This document shows positions 24,515-33,975 of a stretch of DNA of 64,000 nt, one piece after another; position 1 is the stretch's first letter; every line of letters begins with the position of its first letter. Made by a program: the position numbers and the translations under genes. The DNA lies in contig NZ_MWQE01000001.1 of assembly GCF_002210285.1 (NCBI RefSeq), forward strand, positions 124,001 to 188,000. Direction: 5' to 3'. Source of the stretch: Fibrobacter sp. UWR2 (GTDB lineage Bacteria; Fibrobacterota; Fibrobacteria; Fibrobacterales; Fibrobacteraceae). The notes beneath the pieces were generated by a model. The model saw only the letters and a program-made list of their open reading frames with translations. It searched no databases and was not told the DNA's origin.

Positions 24515-26746
24515 ATGAAATTCAGTTGTGGTGTTGCAACTTCTTTTCTGGTAGTGGGTCTTGCCACCTACGGTTTGGCAGATAACCCTATCTCATCTTA
24601 TCACTATCTGGCAGACCCCTCTTGCGCTTCCGATGGTGACACCTTCTACATTTTGACTGACGTCGATGACTACAACAACCAGACCAACTGGAACTACGAC
24701 ATCGTCGGCCTTTATGCCTTTACGTCCGAAGATATGAAAAACTGGACCGACCACGGCATGATTTTCCGTTCCAAGCGCGAATTCGGCAACTATCCGAGCA
24801 ATACTTGGGCATCGGGCATTGCCGTCAAGGATGGTAAGGTCTATATCGTTTACCCTGATGGCGCAAGTGGCGTGGGCATGATTACCGCCCCGGCTATCGA
24901 TGGCCCTTATACTGACCCTGTTAAGGAAACTCATGGTGTCAATAGAATTGCAGGTGGCGGTAGCTTGATTGGCAGCTGCGATGGCATTGCGCACTGCTTT
25001 GACCCGGGCATCTTGATTGATGATGACGGTAAGGGTTACGTGATTTTCGGTGGTGGTGAAAGCTCCAGCCGTCCGTATGGCAACAACTTTGACATTATCA
25101 GTTTTACCGAAAGCAATGGCAAGATTACTTTCGACAAGAACTCCTTGAAGAAGGTCTCTTTGCCGAACTCCTTCGAAGCTCCGTACTTGCACAAGAAGGG
25201 CAGCACTTATTACTTGAGCTTCAACAACCGTAGCCAGGTGATTGACTATGGTATGTCCAACAATATTTGGGGGCCCTATACCTTTGTGGGCACGGTCATT
25301 CCGGGAATCGGCTCTGTGCCTGATGCTCATGGCGAAGGTGGCAACAACCACCAGGGCTTCGCTCCGTTCAAGGACAAGTGGTATGCAGTTTACCACGACC
25401 GTCGCCTGGTGACTTCCGACAACCACCCGGCCGCAACGACGCAGGCTGGCGTGCGTTCCGAAAACCCGAACTACGAAAACCACAGAAGCGTGTCCATCGA
25501 CGAACTCACCTGGAGTGGCGACAAGATGAACAAGCTGACCTTCACGCGTGAAGGCCCGAAGCAGATCAAGAATTTTGATCCGTACAAGACCTACAAGGCG
25601 ACTACGAGTTCCAAGCAGATGAATATCCGTAGCCGTACCGATTGGACGAAGGGCCAGCCGGTGAAGCACGTGCTTCTGCCGCTCACGAGCCGTAGCGAAT
25701 CCTGGATCCGCGTCTCTGGTGTGGACTTCGGTAATGGTGCCGAGAACCTCCGCATCAAGGCCGCGAACGTGGGCGACGGCAACAAGATTGAAATTCATAA
25801 GGGCAGTGCCACCGGTACGCTTGCCGGTACTTGCGAACTGGCAAAGACCAGCAACAACATGACATTCACCGATAACGACTGCGCCATGACGGGCCTGAGC
25901 GGTGTCGTGGACCAGCTGTTCTTCGTGTTCAAGAACAATGGCAAGGATTCCACCATGGGCATTCTCGAATGGGAATTCCAGGGCACCAAGCGCGAGCCTG
26001 AACCGCAGCAGCCGTTTGGCGGCAAGGCATGGGCCATTCCGGGCAAGATCGAGATGGAAAATTTCGATGAACCGGGTTACGGTGCGGGTAACGATTCTTA
26101 CGCTGACAATGATACCGATGACCATGGCGCCGAAACCAACGGTGGCAAGAGCTACCGCGAAGGCACGGGGGTAGACATCTACAAGAAGGCGACCGGCTAC
26201 GTTGTAGGCTACAACCAGACCGGCGAATGGCTCGAATACACTGTGGAAGTTGCCGAAGCAGGCGATTACACCATGTTTGCCGCCGTCGCCTCTGCCAATG
26301 CGACCTCCAGCTTCCAGCTCTCTATCGATGGCGAGAACATTACCGGCGAAGTCGCTGTTCCGCAGGCCAGTGCCGGCGAAGAAAACTACGACGACTACAA
26401 CAAGGTCAAGGAAAACGTGACGCTCACTGCGGGCAAGCATATCCTCCGCTTCACCGTGACCGGCGACTGGATGGATATTGACTACATCAACTTCGTGAAG
26501 GGCAAGGACGCCGAAGATTCCGACCCGATCGGAGGACCGTCTGCGCTCGGGAACAAGGTTGCGTTTAAGGCCCTGCAGTACACCACCTACCGTGTGTTTG
26601 GCTTGAATGGTGCAATGCTTGGCAAGGTCGACTTGAACGGCGCTAACGTTTCCGAAGCGCTTAAGGCCGCAGGCTACAAGAAGGGCGTCTACATGCTCCA
26701 GCAGGTCGAAGGTGGCAAGAAGTTTATGGCCAAGGTGACGAAATAA
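24515..26746 (+). CDS. Secreted GH43 enzyme with two CBM6-like modules (copy 1)
   Basis: A 743-residue enzyme, probably an arabinofuranosidase or beta-xylosidase acting on arabinoxylan. The signal peptide is about 1-22 (ends LATYGLA). The GH43 five-blade propeller covers about 24-360, with the base aspartate in HYLADPS, the middle aspartate in CFDPGILIDDDG and the acid glutamate in FEAPYLHKKG. A first CBM6-like module is at about 385-500 and a second at about 520-655 (KIEMENFDEPG, GEWLEYTVEV, DWMDIDYINF). The end, GVYMLQQVEGGKKFMAKVTK, is a sorting-type tail. The ATG at 24515 follows AAAGGAG; the longer frame has no such site. Two close paralogues follow. Confidence 0.9.
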   Translation: MKFSCGVATSFLVVGLATYGLADNPISSYHYLADPSCASDGDTFYILTDVDDYNNQTNWNYDIVGLYAFTSEDMKNWTDHGMIFRSKREFGNYPSNTWASGIAVKDGKVYIVYPDGASGVGMITAPAIDGPYTDPVKETHGVNRIAGGGSLIGSCDGIAHCFDPGILIDDDGKGYVIFGGGESSSRPYGNNFDIISFTESNGKITFDKNSLKKVSLPNSFEAPYLHKKGSTYYLSFNNRSQVIDYGMSNNIWGPYTFVGTVIPGIGSVPDAHGEGGNNHQGFAPFKDKWYAVYHDRRLVTSDNHPAATTQAGVRSENPNYENHRSVSIDELTWSGDKMNKLTFTREGPKQIKNFDPYKTYKATTSSKQMNIRSRTDWTKGQPVKHVLLPLTSRSESWIRVSGVDFGNGAENLRIKAANVGDGNKIEIHKGSATGTLAGTCELAKTSNNMTFTDNDCAMTGLSGVVDQLFFVFKNNGKDSTMGILEWEFQGTKREPEPQQPFGGKAWAIPGKIEMENFDEPGYGAGNDSYADNDTDDHGAETNGGKSYREGTGVDIYKKATGYVVGYNQTGEWLEYTVEVAEAGDYTMFAAVASANATSSFQLSIDGENITGEVAVPQASAGEENYDDYNKVKENVTLTAGKHILRFTVTGDWMDIDYINFVKGKDAEDSDPIGGPSALGNKVAFKALQYTTYRVFGLNGAMLGKVDLNGANVSEALKAAGYKKGVYMLQQVEGGKKFMAKVTK

Positions 26747-26808
26747 GGCCAAAAAGAGTCCCTAAACACCACACATCCAGACCGACGCCTTTTTCGGCGT
26801 CATGAAAG

Positions 26809-26837
26809 TACCCCGGGATTTCCCGAGGTGCTTTTTT
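26809..26837 (+). terminator. Terminator after GH43 copy 1
   Basis: Hairpin with stems CCCCGGGA / TCCCGAGG and a T6 tract, about 60 bases after the stop. A second small stem (GACGCC / GGCGTC) lies just before it at 26784-26801. Confidence 0.75.
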
Positions 26838-26850
26838 ATTAATGCAACTA

Positions 26851-26865
26851 TGGACAATACGTCAA
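26851..26865 (+). promoter_or_regulatory. Dyad TGGAC-AATAC-GTCAA upstream of GH43 copy 2
   Basis: A member of the shared dyad set. Its centre (26858) is 56 bases before the TATAGA element at 26914-26919, exactly the spacing seen in front of GH43 copy 3. Position and symmetry suggest an activator site upstream of the core promoter. Confidence 0.6.
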
Positions 26866-26927
26866 TGCTATTTGCTCGGGGAAGGATGAAAATCGGGCTT
26901 TTGGGGGTTAAATTATAGAATGGTGAA

Positions 26928-26945
26928 GACTGTAATGGTGCGGTC
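26928..26945 (+). promoter_or_regulatory. 5'-end stem-loop of the GH43 copy 2 mRNA
   Basis: GACTGT-AATGGT-GCGGTC can form a six-pair stem. It begins about where transcription should start after the TATAGA element and ends 18 bases before the ATG. The stem of copy 3 has different bases but the same shape and loop start (AATGG). Confidence 0.45.
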
Positions 26946-26963
26946 TTTAAAAGGGATGTTAAG

Positions 26964-29201
26964 ATGAAAAAGATTTCCAAGGGAAAGCTTGGTTTAGCGC
27001 TTGCGTTTGGCCTTGCGGCATCAGCGCTTGCCGATAACCCGATTTCTACCTACCATTACTTGGCGGACCCCGGTGCGGCTGCTGATGATGATTACTTCTA
27101 CATCATTACCGACTCCGACGACCCGGCTCCGTACAACTCCGACGGCTACAAGATTTACGCCCTCTATGCATTCCGCAGTAAGGATATGCAGAACTGGACC
27201 GACTACGGCATCATTTATGATGCCCGCAAGGTGAACGGCATTAACGACATTTGGGCATCCGGCATTGCCGTGCACAACGGAACGTTCTACATCGTGTTCC
27301 CCGATGGCGGTGGCGGTGGTATCGGCTACATCAAGGCGCCTGCTATTGACGGCCCGTGGACAAACGCCGTGGGCCAGGGCAAGGACAAACTGGTTGGTGG
27401 CCGCGGTATCATCGGTTGCGACGGCGTCTCGTGGTGCTTCGACCCGGGTATCTTTATCGATGACGATGGCACGACCTACGTCACGTGGGGCGGTGGTGAA
27501 AGCAATAGCCGTCCGAATACCGACAACTTCGATATCGTCAAACTGAACGATGCGAAGGATGCCCCGGTGGGTAACGGTTCCCACGTGAAGGTGAATAACC
27601 TCCCGACCCGTAAGATGCTCGAGGCGTCTTACATCCACAAGCACGGGAGCAATTACTACTTCTCGTACAGTACCGGCTGGCAGCAGGGGGCGCCTACCAT
27701 TGACTACGGTATGTCCAACAACGTGATGGGACCGTACACCTGGAAGGGCACGATTCTCGGCGACCCGAGCATGAACGGCCGTAGCATCAACGGTAACAAC
27801 AACCATCACGGTATTGCCGAATTCAAGGGGCATTCCTATGTGGTGTACCATGACCGCCGTATCGCGAAGGGACATAACGGACTTGAAATTATTCCGGCCG
27901 ACGACGGCAAGCCGAACCCGAACGAAGGCTATCACCGCAGTGTTTCCGTAGACGAAATGTTCTACAATAACGATGGCACTATCAAGACTGTTACGGTGAC
28001 GAACGAAGGCCCGAAGCAGATCGAGAACTTCGACCCATACGACTGGTATCCGGCACTCACGAGTTCTAAGCAGAAGGGCATCCGCAGTCGTTCCAATTTT
28101 GTGCAGGGCAAGAAGGCCGAACACGTGCTGATTCCGCTTTCCAGTAAGGAAGCCTGGATTCGCGTGAGTGGCGTGGACTTCGGTACCGCGGCGACGGGCT
28201 TTACGGTCGAGGCATCAAGTGCTGCCGACGGCAACAAGATTGAAATCCGCACGGGTTCTGCCACGGGTACGCTCGCAGGCACCTGCACGCTCAAGAATAC
28301 CGGCAACAAGAATACCTACGCCGAGAACAAGTGCGAAGTCGAAGGCCTCAAGGGCATCGTGAACCAGCTGTTCCTCGTGTTCAAGGGCAACCAGGATTCT
28401 ACCATGTACGTGAAGGCCTGGGGCTTCGAGGGCAGTGGCACTACGCCTCCGGAACCGCAGAAGCCGTTTGGCGGCAAGGCCTGGGCGATCCCCGGCAAGA
28501 TCGAGATGGAAAACTTTGACGAACCGGGTACGGGCCGTGGTGCAGGTGTCGATTCTTACAGCGACAACGATATGGACGACCATGGCGCCGAAAGCAACGG
28601 CGGCAAGAGCTACCGCGAAGGTACTGGCGTCGACATCTACAAGAAGGCTACCGGCTACGTGGTGGGCTACAACCAGGCTGGCGAATGGCTTGAATACACG
28701 GTGAATGTGGCTAAGGATGGCGACTACACGATGTTTGCCGCCGTGGCTTCTGCCAATGCGACCTCCGGCTTCCAGCTGTCTATCGATGGCGAGAACATCA
28801 CCGATGAGATTGCCGTACCTCAGGCAACCTCCGGCGAAGATAATTACGACGACTACAACAAGGTTTCTGCCAACGTGAAACTGACCGCCGGCGAGCACAT
28901 CCTCCGCTTCACCGTCACTGGCGACTGGATGGACATCGACTACATCAACTTTGTCGAAGGCAAGGATGCGGAAGATTCCGACCCGATTGGAACGACTTCC
29001 CTCCAGAACAAGGTTGCGTTCAAGGCCGGTCAGTACGAAAGCTATCGCGTGTTTGACCTGAAGGGTTCCCTGGTTGGCCAGATCAACTTGAAGGGCGCGA
29101 AAGTGGGCGAGGCCCTCCGTGCTGCAGGCTATGCGAAGGGCGTTTACATGCTCCGCGCCTTTGAAGGTGGCAAAAAGTTTATGGCTACGGTCTCTGAATA
29201 G
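26964..29201 (+). CDS. Secreted GH43 enzyme with two CBM6-like modules (copy 2)
   Basis: A 745-residue paralogue of the preceding enzyme. The signal peptide ends at ASALA (about residue 24). The GH43 catalytic residues lie in HYLADPG, CFDPGIFIDDDG and MLEASYIHKHG. The first CBM6-like module is at about 370-495 and the second at about 510-650; the second is nearly identical in sequence to that of copy 1, which suggests gene conversion or recent duplication. The tail, GVYMLRAFEGGKKFMATVSE, is the sorting type. AAAAGGGA stands before the ATG. Likely role: removing arabinose or xylose side groups from xylan outside the cell. Confidence 0.9.
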   Translation: MKKISKGKLGLALAFGLAASALADNPISTYHYLADPGAAADDDYFYIITDSDDPAPYNSDGYKIYALYAFRSKDMQNWTDYGIIYDARKVNGINDIWASGIAVHNGTFYIVFPDGGGGGIGYIKAPAIDGPWTNAVGQGKDKLVGGRGIIGCDGVSWCFDPGIFIDDDGTTYVTWGGGESNSRPNTDNFDIVKLNDAKDAPVGNGSHVKVNNLPTRKMLEASYIHKHGSNYYFSYSTGWQQGAPTIDYGMSNNVMGPYTWKGTILGDPSMNGRSINGNNNHHGIAEFKGHSYVVYHDRRIAKGHNGLEIIPADDGKPNPNEGYHRSVSVDEMFYNNDGTIKTVTVTNEGPKQIENFDPYDWYPALTSSKQKGIRSRSNFVQGKKAEHVLIPLSSKEAWIRVSGVDFGTAATGFTVEASSAADGNKIEIRTGSATGTLAGTCTLKNTGNKNTYAENKCEVEGLKGIVNQLFLVFKGNQDSTMYVKAWGFEGSGTTPPEPQKPFGGKAWAIPGKIEMENFDEPGTGRGAGVDSYSDNDMDDHGAESNGGKSYREGTGVDIYKKATGYVVGYNQAGEWLEYTVNVAKDGDYTMFAAVASANATSGFQLSIDGENITDEIAVPQATSGEDNYDDYNKVSANVKLTAGEHILRFTVTGDWMDIDYINFVEGKDAEDSDPIGTTSLQNKVAFKAGQYESYRVFDLKGSLVGQINLKGAKVGEALRAAGYAKGVYMLRAFEGGKKFMATVSE

Positions 29202-29249
29202 CCCAAAGCTGCGTTTTTTTAAGCAAAAAAAGACGATTTAGACATTAGA

Positions 29250-29280
29250 AACGTCCCAGACGTCGTTCTGGGATGTTTTT
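29250..29280 (+). terminator. Terminator after GH43 copy 2
   Basis: ACGTCCCAGA - CGTCG - TTCTGGGATGT followed by a T run, about 50 bases after the stop codon. Confidence 0.85.
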
Positions 29281-29287
29281 GCCGTTA

Positions 29288-29302
29288 TGGATAAAAAGTC
29301 AA
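29288..29302 (+). promoter_or_regulatory. Dyad TGGAT-AAAAA-GTCAA upstream of GH43 copy 3
   Basis: Identical over 18 bases to the site in front of the TIGR02147 gene. Its centre is 56 bases before the TATAGA element at 29351-29356 and 107 bases before the ATG. Confidence 0.6.
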
Positions 29303-29363
29303 TGGAATGTGCCTTTTTGAGGGTAAAAAGAGCCCCTTTTAGGGGTAGATTATAGAATGCAAA

Positions 29364-29381
29364 AGCCGTAATGGAACGGTT
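29364..29381 (+). promoter_or_regulatory. 5'-end stem-loop of the GH43 copy 3 mRNA
   Basis: AGCCGT-AATGGA-ACGGTT forms a six-pair stem beginning at the expected transcription start, 20 bases before the ATG. Compared with copy 2, stem positions differ on both sides while pairing is kept. Confidence 0.45.
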
Positions 29382-29401
29382 TTATAAAAGGGATGTGTAA
29401 A

Positions 29402-31597
29402 ATGAAGATGAATCATAAGGGAATATTTGGACTTGCCCTCATGGGTGGCCTCGTTGGGGTGGCGCTTGCCGATAACCCGATTTCCAGTTACCATTATCTG
29501 GCTGACCCGGGTGCAGCCGCTGACGATACGTATTTCTATGTCATTACCGACTCCGATGACCCGGCGGCATACAACGCAAACGGCTACAGCATCAAGGCCC
29601 TTTACGGTTTCCGTACTAAGGACATGAAAAACTGGACCGATTTCGGTATCATTTACGATGCGCGCAAGGTGGACGGTATCGGCGATATCTGGGCGTCTGA
29701 CATTGCCGTGAACCCCAAGGACGGAAAGCTCTACATCGTGTTCCCCGATGGCGGTGGCGGCGGTGTGGGCCTCATCTCTGCTGACAGCATTGCCGGCCCG
29801 TGGACGAACCCGGTTTCGGGCGGCAAGAAGCTCATCAACAACTGGGGCGGCGGCCTTGCGGACTGCGACGGCATCGGCTGGTGCTTTGACCCGGGTATTT
29901 TCTTTGATGACGACGGCACGGGCTACTTCACCTTTGGTGGCGGTAGCAGCGATAGCCGTCCGGCTGCCGACAATAACAACGACATCTTCAATATCTACAA
30001 GTTCAACTCCGACATGAAGGGCTTTGATGTGAGTTCCAAGACTCACCTGAAGATCGGTGGCCCGAAGGCGATGGAAGCTTCTTACATCCACAAGTACAAG
30101 GGCAACTACTATCTCTCTTACAGTACGGCCGACTTGCGTATTGCCTACGGCATGTCCGATAAACCCATGGGCCCGTACACCTACAAGGGCATCTTCATGG
30201 GGAACCCGAACATCAATGGCCAGAACATCAACGCGAACAACAATAACCACCATGGCATTGCCGAATTCAAGGGCCACTGGTACGTCGCCTACCATGACCG
30301 TCGCATTGCGAACGGATACGACGGCCTCGAAAAGATTCCTGCCGAAGATGGACAGGCGAATCCGAACCCGGCATACCACCGCAGCGTGAGCGTAGATGAA
30401 TTCACCTATGCAGCCGATGGTTCCATGAACTCGTTGACTTTCACGAAGGAAGGCCCGAAGCAGATAGAAAACTTCGATCCGTATGACTGGTATCCGGCTC
30501 TCACGAGCTCCAAGCAGAAGGGCATCCGTAGCCGTTCCAACTGGAGCTTGGGCAAGGTGGCTGAACATCTCCTTCTCCCGCTTTCTACGAAGGAATCCTG
30601 GATCCGCGTGAGTGGCGTTGACTTCGGTACTGCCGCGACGGGCTTCGTGGTGCAGGCAGCAAGCACTGCCGATGGCGACAAGATTGAAATCCACACGGGT
30701 TCTGCGACGGGTACGCTCGCCGGCACCTGCACGATTAAGAATACCGGCAACAAGAATACCTTTGCCGAGAATTCCTGCGAAGTCACTGGCCTCAAGGGAA
30801 TCGTGGAACAGGTGTTCCTCGTGTTCAAGGGCAGCAGGGATTCTACCATGGCTATTAAGGCCTGGGGCTTCGAAGGCAGCGGCACGACTCCGCCCACTCC
30901 GCAAACTCCGTATGGCGGCACGGCCGTGACGCTTCCGGCGAAGATTGAGGCTGAAAATTACGACGTTCCGGGTACGGGCCGCGGCGGCGATGTCGATTCC
31001 TACAACGACAACGATTCCGAAAATCAGGGCGATGCTAAGTTCCGCGAAGACTTGGGTGTCGACATTGTGGAAGGCGGCACCGGCAAGGCAATCGGTTACA
31101 CGGCTTCCGGTGAATGGCTTGAATACACTGTCAACGTATCTGAAGATGGCGAGTATGCCATTAAGGCATCCGCTTCTACCGGCATGGAAAACGGTGCAAG
31201 TTTCTGCCTGCTTGTTGATGGAAAGCTTGTTGGCGATACCATCAAGGTTCCGCAGACGGGCGAGGACTGGAGCGTATATAAGGAATTTGAAGGCGGCAGC
31301 GCCCAACTCACCAAGGGTGAACACATCATCCGTCTGCTCATTACGAGCGACAACGTGAATGTGGACTGGTTCTCTCTCGGGAATGTCGAGACCATCGGGA
31401 TTGTCCCGACCAAGTTCCAACATGCTTCTGCGAAGGCATACGACGTGTTTGGCCTTACCGGAAAGAAACTCGGTACGGTTGATCTCTCTGCAGGGAGTGC
31501 CGCGGAGGTCTTGAAGGCTGCCGGATTTGGGCAGGGCGTCTACATGCTCCGCTCCGTAGCCGGCAACAAGAAATTCATGGTATCTACTGCAAAGTAA
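29402..31597 (+). CDS. Secreted GH43 enzyme with two CBM6-like modules (copy 3)
   Basis: A 731-residue paralogue. The signal peptide ends VGVALA (about residue 22). The GH43 catalytic motifs are HYLADPG, CFDPGIFFDDDG and AMEASYIHKYKG. The first CBM6-like module matches copies 1 and 2, but the second (about 510-650, with GKAIGYTASGEWLEYTVNVS and NVNVDWFSLG) is of a different CBM6 subtype. The sorting-type tail ends MLRSVAGNKKFMVSTAK. The ATG at 29402 is preferred over 29393 because it gives the same AAAGGGA-to-start spacing as copy 2. Confidence 0.9.
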   Translation: MKMNHKGIFGLALMGGLVGVALADNPISSYHYLADPGAAADDTYFYVITDSDDPAAYNANGYSIKALYGFRTKDMKNWTDFGIIYDARKVDGIGDIWASDIAVNPKDGKLYIVFPDGGGGGVGLISADSIAGPWTNPVSGGKKLINNWGGGLADCDGIGWCFDPGIFFDDDGTGYFTFGGGSSDSRPAADNNNDIFNIYKFNSDMKGFDVSSKTHLKIGGPKAMEASYIHKYKGNYYLSYSTADLRIAYGMSDKPMGPYTYKGIFMGNPNINGQNINANNNNHHGIAEFKGHWYVAYHDRRIANGYDGLEKIPAEDGQANPNPAYHRSVSVDEFTYAADGSMNSLTFTKEGPKQIENFDPYDWYPALTSSKQKGIRSRSNWSLGKVAEHLLLPLSTKESWIRVSGVDFGTAATGFVVQAASTADGDKIEIHTGSATGTLAGTCTIKNTGNKNTFAENSCEVTGLKGIVEQVFLVFKGSRDSTMAIKAWGFEGSGTTPPTPQTPYGGTAVTLPAKIEAENYDVPGTGRGGDVDSYNDNDSENQGDAKFREDLGVDIVEGGTGKAIGYTASGEWLEYTVNVSEDGEYAIKASASTGMENGASFCLLVDGKLVGDTIKVPQTGEDWSVYKEFEGGSAQLTKGEHIIRLLITSDNVNVDWFSLGNVETIGIVPTKFQHASAKAYDVFGLTGKKLGTVDLSAGSAAEVLKAAGFGQGVYMLRSVAGNKKFMVSTAK

Positions 31598-31634
31598 ACC
31601 AGAAAAGAGTCCCTAAACCACACATCCAGAAACG

Positions 31635-31662
31635 ACACCCTCGGGCAAACGTCCGAGGGTGT
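31635..31662 (+). terminator. Terminator after GH43 copy 3
   Basis: Perfect 10-base stem ACACCCTCGG / CCGAGGGTGT with an 8-base loop, followed by a T-rich stretch. Confidence 0.8.
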
Positions 31663-31778
31663 TGTTTTGTTGTCATTTTTGGAGTTTTTCCGCTCTTGTC
31701 CGTTGCCAAAACGTAAAAGGAAAATATTGCGTTTTATGGTAAAAAATGCCTTCCAACAGGTATCTTTATAGTATGGGA

Positions 31779-31792
31779 CCGCAATCCTGCGG
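31779..31792 (+). promoter_or_regulatory. 5'-end stem-loop of the GH30 mRNA
   Basis: CCGCA-ATCC-TGCGG begins 7 bases after a TATAGT element (31767-31772), i.e. at the expected first base of the mRNA, and lies 27 bases before the ATG. Confidence 0.4.
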
Positions 31793-31819
31793 ATTTCTGT
31801 TTGGAAAAATAGGGCTAGT

Positions 31820-33889
31820 ATGAAATTCATCAATAAAGTCTCTCTCGCAATTGGCTGCAGCGCCTTGGTCGCGCAGGCTTTTGCTTCGACGGTCAATGTC
31901 GATGTGACCGATGAACACCAGGTCATTCGCGGCTTTGGTGGCATGGTGCATAACCAGTGGCAGGGCGGTGGCGGACTTTCCGAGGCCGATGCCAAGCTCG
32001 CATTCGGTACGGGCGATGGCCAGATTGGCCTCAACACACTGCGTATTCCTGTGTATGCAAATTCCAGTGATTTCAATAAAGAAGTTCAGGCTGCAAAGTA
32101 TGCGAAGGCTGTGGCCGGTGATGACTTTATTTTGTATGCAACGCCGTGGACTTCGCCGTATGCAGGTGCAAACCAGCACATGGCTTCCTCGAACTACCAG
32201 AAGTACGTGGACCACCTGAACAGCTTTACTGCCTACATGAAGAACCAGGGCGTTCCTTTGTATGCAATTTCCATCAGTAACGAACCGGACTGGTGCGGTG
32301 AATGGGCTTGCTGGAGCGCTGACGAAATATACAACTTCACCAAGGGTTATGCCGATCAGATGCGCAAGAACGGCACCAAGGTGATTTCGACGGAATCTTT
32401 CCGCTACGACAAGAACCTTTACAACAAAGTCCTGAACGATGCTTCTGCCCTCAAGAACTGGGACATTCTCGGTGCGCACTTCTATGCGAGCGACAGAACG
32501 ACTGGTGACAATTTCTTCCAGTATTCTTTGGCTGACCAGAAGGGAGTGGAACGTTGGATGACGGAGCACTACACCGAAAGCCAGGGCAGCGGCAACTACT
32601 GGCGTACGATTACGAATACGGGTGACCAGGCGAACCAGAACAAGCGCGATACCGTGAACGCCATGGACGTGGCTTACGAAATCCACCGCGCTATGGTTGT
32701 GGGCAACTTCAATCAGTACACCTGGTGGTATATCCGCCGTTGCTACGGCCTCATCATGGAGAAGGACTTCGGCAACAAACTCCAGATTCCGTCCAACGAA
32801 ATCGGCAAGGTCTCGAAGCGCGGCTACGTGATGAGCCAGTTCGCCCGCTTTATCCGTCCGGGTGCAATCCGCGTGGGTGCGACCGCCAAGCCCGAAGCGA
32901 ATTTGTTCGCAAGTGCTTACAAGAGTTCCGAAGGCGATAGCGTCATCGTGGTGCTCGTGAACCGTGACTACCAGAATACGAAGACCGTGACCGTCAAGGT
33001 TCAGGGTGCGGACGTTCAGTCTTTCCATGTGTACACGACGAGCCAGTCGAAGGATGCAAAGTATGACGGCGAAGTCGAAGTCAAGAACGGCTCCGTGACC
33101 ATTACCATGGATCCGGGTAGCTCGAATTTCAAGGACTGTATCGTGACGCTCGTGGGTGTGGGTACTCCGGCCGACCCTGTGCCTCGTGAACCGTTCGGCG
33201 GCAAGATTGCCGAAATTCCGGGCAAGATTGAAGCCGAAAACTTCGACATTCCGGGCACGGGTAAGGAAAACAAGACATACAGTGAGAACGATGCCGATGA
33301 CCATGGCGAGATTAACTACCGTGAAGGTACCGGTGTCGATATCTACAAGAAGGCTACCGGCTATGTCGTGGGTTACAACCAGGAAGGCGAATGGCTCGAA
33401 TACACCGTGAACGTGAAGGAGGCGGGAGACTACACGATGACTGCCTCCGTGGCGACGGATAATTCGACATCGGGCTTTACGCTTTCCCTTGATGGAAATT
33501 CCATTGCCGAAGTTCCGCTGTCTGGAACGAGCTGGGATGAGTTCGTCGACGTGAAGACCAAAGTTACTCTCCCGGCGGGCGAGCATATCCTCCGCATGAC
33601 GGTGACGGGCTCCTGGTTCGATGTGGACTACTTTGCCTTCTCGAACGGTTCCAGCCAGTGCACGGAGGAACCCTGCGATCCGACGTTTGTAACGACCAAG
33701 TTCAATGCGGGTAAGTCGCCTGCCGTGTACGGAATTTACGACGTGTCGGGCGTGTTCCACGGGCGTGTCGAGGCTACGGGTCTCGCCGAAGTCAGGTCGA
33801 AGACTGCAGCGCTTGTCCGTAACGGCGGCATGTTTATCGCAAAGCCCCTCCGTGGCGGCCAGATGATCCGGTTCACCGTGACCAAGTAG
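31820..33889 (+). CDS. Secreted GH30 glucuronoxylanase-type enzyme with CBM6
   Basis: A 689-residue enzyme, best matched to GH30 xylanases that cut glucuronoxylan. The signal peptide is about 1-23. The TIM barrel and side beta domain cover about 25-445: GFGGMVHNQWQGG at the start, ISISNEPDW with the acid/base glutamate, and WMTEHYTES with the nucleophile. A CBM6 module follows at about 460-610 (KIEAENFDIPG, GEWLEYTVNV, GSWFDVDYFAF). The end (RGGQMIRFTVTK) is the basic sorting-type tail. It is the last gene of the first xylan block. Its promoter has a TATAGT element and only a degenerate version of the shared dyad. Confidence 0.9.
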   Translation: MKFINKVSLAIGCSALVAQAFASTVNVDVTDEHQVIRGFGGMVHNQWQGGGGLSEADAKLAFGTGDGQIGLNTLRIPVYANSSDFNKEVQAAKYAKAVAGDDFILYATPWTSPYAGANQHMASSNYQKYVDHLNSFTAYMKNQGVPLYAISISNEPDWCGEWACWSADEIYNFTKGYADQMRKNGTKVISTESFRYDKNLYNKVLNDASALKNWDILGAHFYASDRTTGDNFFQYSLADQKGVERWMTEHYTESQGSGNYWRTITNTGDQANQNKRDTVNAMDVAYEIHRAMVVGNFNQYTWWYIRRCYGLIMEKDFGNKLQIPSNEIGKVSKRGYVMSQFARFIRPGAIRVGATAKPEANLFASAYKSSEGDSVIVVLVNRDYQNTKTVTVKVQGADVQSFHVYTTSQSKDAKYDGEVEVKNGSVTITMDPGSSNFKDCIVTLVGVGTPADPVPREPFGGKIAEIPGKIEAENFDIPGTGKENKTYSENDADDHGEINYREGTGVDIYKKATGYVVGYNQEGEWLEYTVNVKEAGDYTMTASVATDNSTSGFTLSLDGNSIAEVPLSGTSWDEFVDVKTKVTLPAGEHILRMTVTGSWFDVDYFAFSNGSSQCTEEPCDPTFVTTKFNAGKSPAVYGIYDVSGVFHGRVEATGLAEVRSKTAALVRNGGMFIAKPLRGGQMIRFTVTK

Positions 33890-33914
33890 ATTTCCTTATC
33901 CTAGATAAAATCAA

Positions 33915-33945
33915 AAAGTTCCAGGGTTATCCTGGGACTTTTTTT
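33915..33945 (+). terminator. Terminator after GH30
   Basis: AAAGTTCCAGG - GTTAT - CCTGGGACTTT followed by a T run, 25 bases after the stop. The convergent DUF167 gene ends just beyond. Confidence 0.9.
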
Positions 33946-33975
33946 CTGGTATAAAAATGTTGCGGGAGGGGCTAA

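Noticed and set aside
24593-26752. Very long minus-strand open frame opposite GH43 copy 1 (719 codons)
   Set aside because: A shadow of the strongly biased codon use of the GH43 gene; no ribosome site and no family character. The similar frames opposite the other GH genes and SpoIIE genes are rejected for the same reason.
31735-31750. TATGGTAAAAAATGCC upstream of GH30 as a full member of the dyad set
   Set aside because: It lacks the GTC half and lies about 20 bases from the -10 element instead of about 56; the better-placed degenerate site is at 31703-31717.
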